Shown here: piece by piece, positions 5,571-8,480 of the stretch
Position numbering within the stretch: the first letter of the stretch is position 1
Layout: each line of letters begins with the position of its first letter
Source of the DNA: CAZBZG01 sp964496245
Lineage (GTDB): Bacteria > Planctomycetota > SZUA-567
Length of the DNA stretch: 8,480 nt
Reading direction: 5' to 3'
Assembly: GCA_964496245.1 (NCBI GenBank)
Contig: CAZBZG010000210.1
Coordinates: 1-8,480, forward strand
Made by a program: the position numbers and the translations under genes
The notes under the pieces: generated by a model
What the model was told of the DNA's origin: nothing
The model's database searches: none
What the model saw: the letters and a program-made list of their open reading frames with translations, nothing else

Positions 5571-6728
5571 GTGACACCGCGCGAACGCTGGTTGCGATGC
5601 ATGCGGGGCGAGCCTGTGGACCGGGTGCCCCTCGACCTGGAGGGGCTGCATTTTGCGCGCCGCGAGGATCTGGCCCGGCTCGCGGACGGCCGCAAGCGGG
5701 AGGTGGCCGAGCGCATGTTCGACGAGGCGCACTTCTTCCACGGCGTGCCGGCCCATCTCAACCGGTATCTGGTGACGCCTCCGCAACGCATGCGCGAGAC
5801 CGGGTGCGAATGGGACGACGGGACCGAGATCCGCACGGGCGAGATCGACACGCCCAAGGGCACACTCGTGTTCCGCCGGGGGCGGCACGCTGCATCGAAC
5901 ACGACCTGGCAGGTCAAGTACCCGGTCGAGAGCATGGCGGACATCGAGAAGATCCGCTCGGTCCCCTGGGAGCGGCCCGAAGCCCTCGCGCCGCCCGACC
6001 TGTCTGCTCTTCCTGCAGACTTCGAACGCCGCGGCGTCGTGCGCGCGGGGGTCAGCTCCCCCTTCGTGTGCGTGGCCGCCATGATGCCCTACGAGATGTT
6101 TTTGGAACTCTGCGCGACCGAGCTCGGGCTCGTGCGCGAACTCACCGGCATGTGCCTCGAGCGCACGCTCGACGCCCTGGACGTACTCCTCGCCGAACGC
6201 ACCATCGAGTACGTGTGGATGGGGGGCTGCGAGTGGGTGACCCCGCCCATGGCCTCGCCCAAGCTCTACGAGGAATTGGTCCAGGCGTTCGAGACGCCCA
6301 TCATCGAGCGCATCCATGCGGCCGGGGCCATCGCGCACGTGCATTGCCACGGCAACGTGCGCGACACCCTGGAGCTCGCGATCGCGCGCGGCGCCGACTA
6401 CTTCGAGCCGGTCGAGCCCCCGCCCGACGGGGACATCACGTTCGCCGAGGCCAAGGCCGTCACCGCCGGCCGCATGACCCTGGGCGGGAACCTCGAAGCT
6501 CGCGTGCTCGAACGCGGCACGCTCGAAGAGGTGGAGGCGGCCACGCACGCGGCCTTCGCGGGCGGGCGCGAGCGCATGGTGCTCCACAACTCGGCCGGCC
6601 CCATTGCGGCGTACACGGAGGAGATCCACCGCAACTACATGCGCGTGCTCGATTTCTGGGAGGCGGAGAGCCCGCAAGTGGCGGAGACGGTCCGCGCCGT
6701 GCGGGGCGTGGAGAGGGCGGCGTCCTAG
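5571..6728 (+). CDS. URO-D (uroporphyrinogen decarboxylase)-family protein, MtaA/CmuA-like (385 aa)
   Basis: A TIM-barrel protein of the URO-D superfamily, which includes heme-pathway HemE and corrinoid-linked methyltransferases such as MtaA and CmuA. The start TPRERWLRCMRGEPVDRVP is typical of the non-HemE branch, and HemE's RQAGRYLPEY motif is absent, so a role in heme synthesis is unlikely. The metal-site region reads HVHCHGNVRD (256-265): the family's H-x-C-G becomes H258-C-H260-G, with histidine in the usual cysteine place. Next come FEPVEPPPDGD (278-288) and GGNLEARVLERGT (305-317). Near the C-terminus HNSAGPI (339-345) stands where methyltransferase relatives often carry another cysteine. 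The likely reaction is methyl or carboxyl chemistry on an unknown substrate; the subfamily is not characterised as far as I know. It is cytoplasmic, lacks a signal peptide, and is divergently paired with the AraC regulator, which probably controls it. It stands alone, with a weak hairpin just downstream. Confidence 0.88.
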   Translation: MTPRERWLRCMRGEPVDRVPLDLEGLHFARREDLARLADGRKREVAERMFDEAHFFHGVPAHLNRYLVTPPQRMRETGCEWDDGTEIRTGEIDTPKGTLVFRRGRHAASNTTWQVKYPVESMADIEKIRSVPWERPEALAPPDLSALPADFERRGVVRAGVSSPFVCVAAMMPYEMFLELCATELGLVRELTGMCLERTLDALDVLLAERTIEYVWMGGCEWVTPPMASPKLYEELVQAFETPIIERIHAAGAIAHVHCHGNVRDTLELAIARGADYFEPVEPPPDGDITFAEAKAVTAGRMTLGGNLEARVLERGTLEEVEAATHAAFAGGRERMVLHNSAGPIAAYTEEIHRNYMRVLDFWEAESPQVAETVRAVRGVERAAS

Positions 6729-6758
6729 AGCCGGCCTCCTAGCGGTCCTGTGCGTTCG

Positions 6759-6779
6759 GCTCCCTCGGCTCGGGGGAGC
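6759..6779 (+). terminator. Possible weak terminator hairpin between convergent genes
   Basis: GCTCCCTC (6759-6766) can pair with GGGGGAGC (6772-6779) across a 5-base loop: 8 bp with one G-T wobble. Only two T residues follow on the plus strand, so intrinsic termination is doubtful. Its place about 30 bp after the URO-D stop, between convergent genes, is right for a terminator. Confidence 0.4.
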
Positions 6780-6844
6780 TTGTGGAGAACGATCCGGCCA
6801 ATGCGAGTGTCGGAGAAAACCCGCTTGTGCGCGAGCGCCGCGGC

Positions 6845-8305
6845 CTACGCGAACCGCGGGAGCTCGATGGTGTCGTTCGTCTCGTCCTGCCAGCGCCGCA
6901 GCCGGTCGGCCAAGGCCTGCATGCGGGGCCGCTGCTCGGCCTCGGCTGCGCGGTTGTTCGTCTCGCCCGGATCTTCGGCCAGGTTGTAGAGCTCGTGCTC
7001 GCCGAGCGGGCTGCAGTTCAGTTTCCAGCCGTCGGGGCTTACCACTGTGCGCACCGGGTCCCGCGTCGCCGCCGCAATGCGCTCCCGCGGGGCCATGGTC
7101 TCCATCCAGTCCGGGACCTGAACCGATCCGTTCACGTCGCCCAGCCCGTTGTTCGGGCCGTTCCACTCGATGCACACGTGCTCTTCCAGGCCCTCGTCCC
7201 CGGAACGCTCGACCGCGTGCCGCAGGCTCTTGCCCGAAAGTTCCGCGGGCACGGGTTGTCCCAGCAGATCCAGCAGCGTGGGCACGAGATCGATCTGGCT
7301 CACGGGCCCGCGCACGCGCCGGCTTGCCGACTGCCCCGGCAGGCGCACGAGCATGGGCACGCGCACGGCTTCTTCGAACATGACGCACTTGGCCAGAAGC
7401 CGGTGGCTGCCCATCATGTCGCCGTGGTCCGAGGTGTAGACCACGATGGTGTTGTCCCGGAGTCCGCAGGCGTCCAGGGTGTCCAGGATGGTGCCTACGT
7501 GCGTGTCGACCAGGCTGCAGAGGCCCCAGTAGTTGGCGATCAGGCGGCGCCAGTCGGTTTCGCTCGCGAGCGACTGGCGCCGGTAGTGCTCGGCGAGCAG
7601 GCGCGTCTTGAGGGGTTGCGTTTCGTCAGGTACGCATTCGAAGTTCCCCGGCAGTTCGATTGCTTCGGGTGCATGCTGGTCGTCGCGCGGGCCGAAGAAG
7701 GGCATGTGCGGTTCGAGGAAGTTCACGTACAGGATCCAGGGGTGTGCGGCGTGCGCGCGGATGAACCGCGAGGCCTCGCGCGCGAGAAAGGCGGGTTTGC
7801 TGGATTCCTCGGCGAAGCGGGCGGTCTCGCCGCGGCCGAAGGCCTCGCCGTTTGCCGGCGCGAATCCGTTTTCCACCAGGAAATGATGGTAGCTCGACCG
7901 GGCTGCGCGGTCGCGTCCCTCGCGGTAGTGCGAGCGGTAGCCGTCCTCGATGCTGATCCATTCGTCGAACCCGTGCTGGGCGAAGATCTCGTCGCCCAGG
8001 TGCCACTTGCCGTGATAGGCTGTAGCGTAGTCTCCCCGCTCGATCCGCTCGGGCAGGCAGGGCGTGTCGGGCGCCAGGGGCACGTTGTTCTCGGTGCACC
8101 CGTTGGTGTGGGGCCACAGGCCGGTCATGATGGACGAGCGGCTCGGCGTACACACGGGTTGGGTCACGTAGGCCGGATCAAAAACCACGCTCTCGGACGC
8201 GAGCCGGTTGAGATTGGGCATCTGGATTCGCGTATTGCCATACGCGGCCAGGGTGTCGGCGCGCTGCTCGTCGGTGAAGAGGAAGAGAAGATTGGGGGGT
8301 GCCAT
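6845..8305 (-). CDS. Type I (formylglycine-dependent) sulfatase without signal peptide (486 aa)
   Basis: An alkaline-phosphatase-fold sulfatase that would hydrolyse a sulfate ester. The activation motif is CTPSRSSIMTG (residues 52-62), with C52 the residue oxidised to formylglycine and P54, S55 and R56 completing C-x-P-S-R. Other active-site parts are the N-terminal metal segment FTDEQRADTL (D12 or E13 as ligand), KWHLG (100-104), EPHMPFF (199-205), TSDHGDMMG (291-299, with D293 and H294) and K306. The length is normal for the family. There is no signal peptide, so it should act in the cytoplasm, unlike most exported glycan sulfatases; the substrate would then be a small imported molecule. 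AAAGGAG at 8318-8312 stands 6 nt before the ATG. It follows a hydrolase gene by 39 bp and is probably co-transcribed with it. No formylglycine-generating enzyme is in the window. The choline-sulfatase/phosphonate-hydrolase-like branch is possible, but the substrate cannot be read from sequence. Confidence 0.95.
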   Translation of the reverse strand: MAPPNLLFLFTDEQRADTLAAYGNTRIQMPNLNRLASESVVFDPAYVTQPVCTPSRSSIMTGLWPHTNGCTENNVPLAPDTPCLPERIERGDYATAYHGKWHLGDEIFAQHGFDEWISIEDGYRSHYREGRDRAARSSYHHFLVENGFAPANGEAFGRGETARFAEESSKPAFLAREASRFIRAHAAHPWILYVNFLEPHMPFFGPRDDQHAPEAIELPGNFECVPDETQPLKTRLLAEHYRRQSLASETDWRRLIANYWGLCSLVDTHVGTILDTLDACGLRDNTIVVYTSDHGDMMGSHRLLAKCVMFEEAVRVPMLVRLPGQSASRRVRGPVSQIDLVPTLLDLLGQPVPAELSGKSLRHAVERSGDEGLEEHVCIEWNGPNNGLGDVNGSVQVPDWMETMAPRERIAAATRDPVRTVVSPDGWKLNCSPLGEHELYNLAEDPGETNNRAAEAEQRPRMQALADRLRRWQDETNDTIELPRFA

Positions 8306-8344
8306 GCCAGGCTCCTTTGCCGGAGGGGGGCCAGAGGGGAGGCC

Positions 8345-8480
8345 TCAGGCGCCGATCCATCTGTCGATGAGCGGCCACATCAGGTCCGCGTAGAACCGGT
8401 GTCCGGCCGGCCCGAAACGGCAGGCGAACTGCGCGGGCGCGCCAGCGGCTTCGTAGATGCGCTGCAGCGCATTGGTGGCG
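8345..8480 (-). CDS. 3' end of a probable alpha/beta hydrolase (44 residues visible)
   Basis: The minus strand has an open frame entering from the right edge and ending at TGA 8347-8345. The 44 visible residues include LQRIYEAAGAP, FRCRF-like FACRFGPAGHRFY and ADLMWPLIDRWI. This pattern, an YxxAG helix, then G-H near the C-terminus and a final helix, is that of the C-terminal part of alpha/beta hydrolases of the acetyl-xylan-esterase/dienelactone-hydrolase sort; H27 of the visible part (in GPAGHRF) would be the catalytic histidine. The rest lies outside the window, so family and start are inferred. It ends 39 bp before the sulfatase start on the same strand, which suggests one operon in which esterase and sulfatase act on the same substrate or pathway. 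Confidence 0.65.
   Translation of the reverse strand, partial: ATNALQRIYEAAGAPAQFACRFGPAGHRFYADLMWPLIDRWIGA

Noticed and set aside
5571..6728. Assignment of the URO-D protein as HemE of heme synthesis.
   Set aside because: HemE's N-terminal RQAGRYLPEY motif is missing, and the HCHG and EPPPDGD signatures belong to the non-HemE branch.
5520..7388. A 622-residue antisense open frame on the minus strand covering the URO-D gene.
   Set aside because: It crosses two real genes (URO-D and part of the sulfatase in another frame), has no recognisable domain and is rich in R, G, A and H; it is a high-GC shadow.

Overview
The window is about 8.5 kb of very GC-rich bacterial DNA with strongly G/C-biased third codon positions. 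Because stop codons are rare, long antisense open frames cover the real genes. The gene set is a single-domain response regulator pair, a large secreted protein of unknown function, a divergent guanylate-kinase-like protein, an AraC regulator divergent from a URO-D family protein, and a sulfatase next to a hydrolase. It fits a free-living environmental bacterium of the Planctomycetes/Lentisphaerae/Hydrogenedentes type, where sulfatases, AraC regulators and URO-D paralogues are expanded. This placement is inferred from gene content only; there is no rRNA or marker gene.

Layout: (1) 1-711, minus strand: two consecutive receiver-only response regulators, 23 bp apart; the downstream one runs off the left edge. 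A sigma70-like promoter for the pair lies at 765-793. (2) 712-1008: divergent intergenic region with promoters facing both ways and a perfect 12-bp palindrome. (3) 1009-4528, plus strand: a probable two-gene operon. A good TTGACA/TCTAAT promoter and strong Shine-Dalgarno drive a 909-residue exported protein with a long coiled coil and a duplicated C-terminal module. After 31 bp comes a 252-residue P-loop kinase that keeps the N-terminal guanylate kinase motifs but not the later GMP-pocket motif. (4) 4577-5434, minus strand: AraC-family regulator, convergent with the kinase. A well-formed promoter overlaps the longest possible start codon, so the start is placed at 5434 and the mRNA may be nearly leaderless. 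(5) 5571-6728, plus strand: URO-D/MtaA-like protein, divergent from the AraC gene, with a near-perfect inverted repeat between the two. (6) 6845-8480, minus strand: type I sulfatase without a signal peptide, preceded by the 3' end of a probable alpha/beta hydrolase; these two are likely co-transcribed.

The AraC/URO-D pair and the hydrolase/sulfatase pair look like catabolic accessory modules: one regulator and one possible corrinoid- or metal-linked enzyme, and a cytosolic sulfatase with a probable esterase. I see no mobile element, CRISPR array, tRNA or rRNA. The least explained items are the secreted protein/divergent kinase operon and the AraC-URO-D control region.
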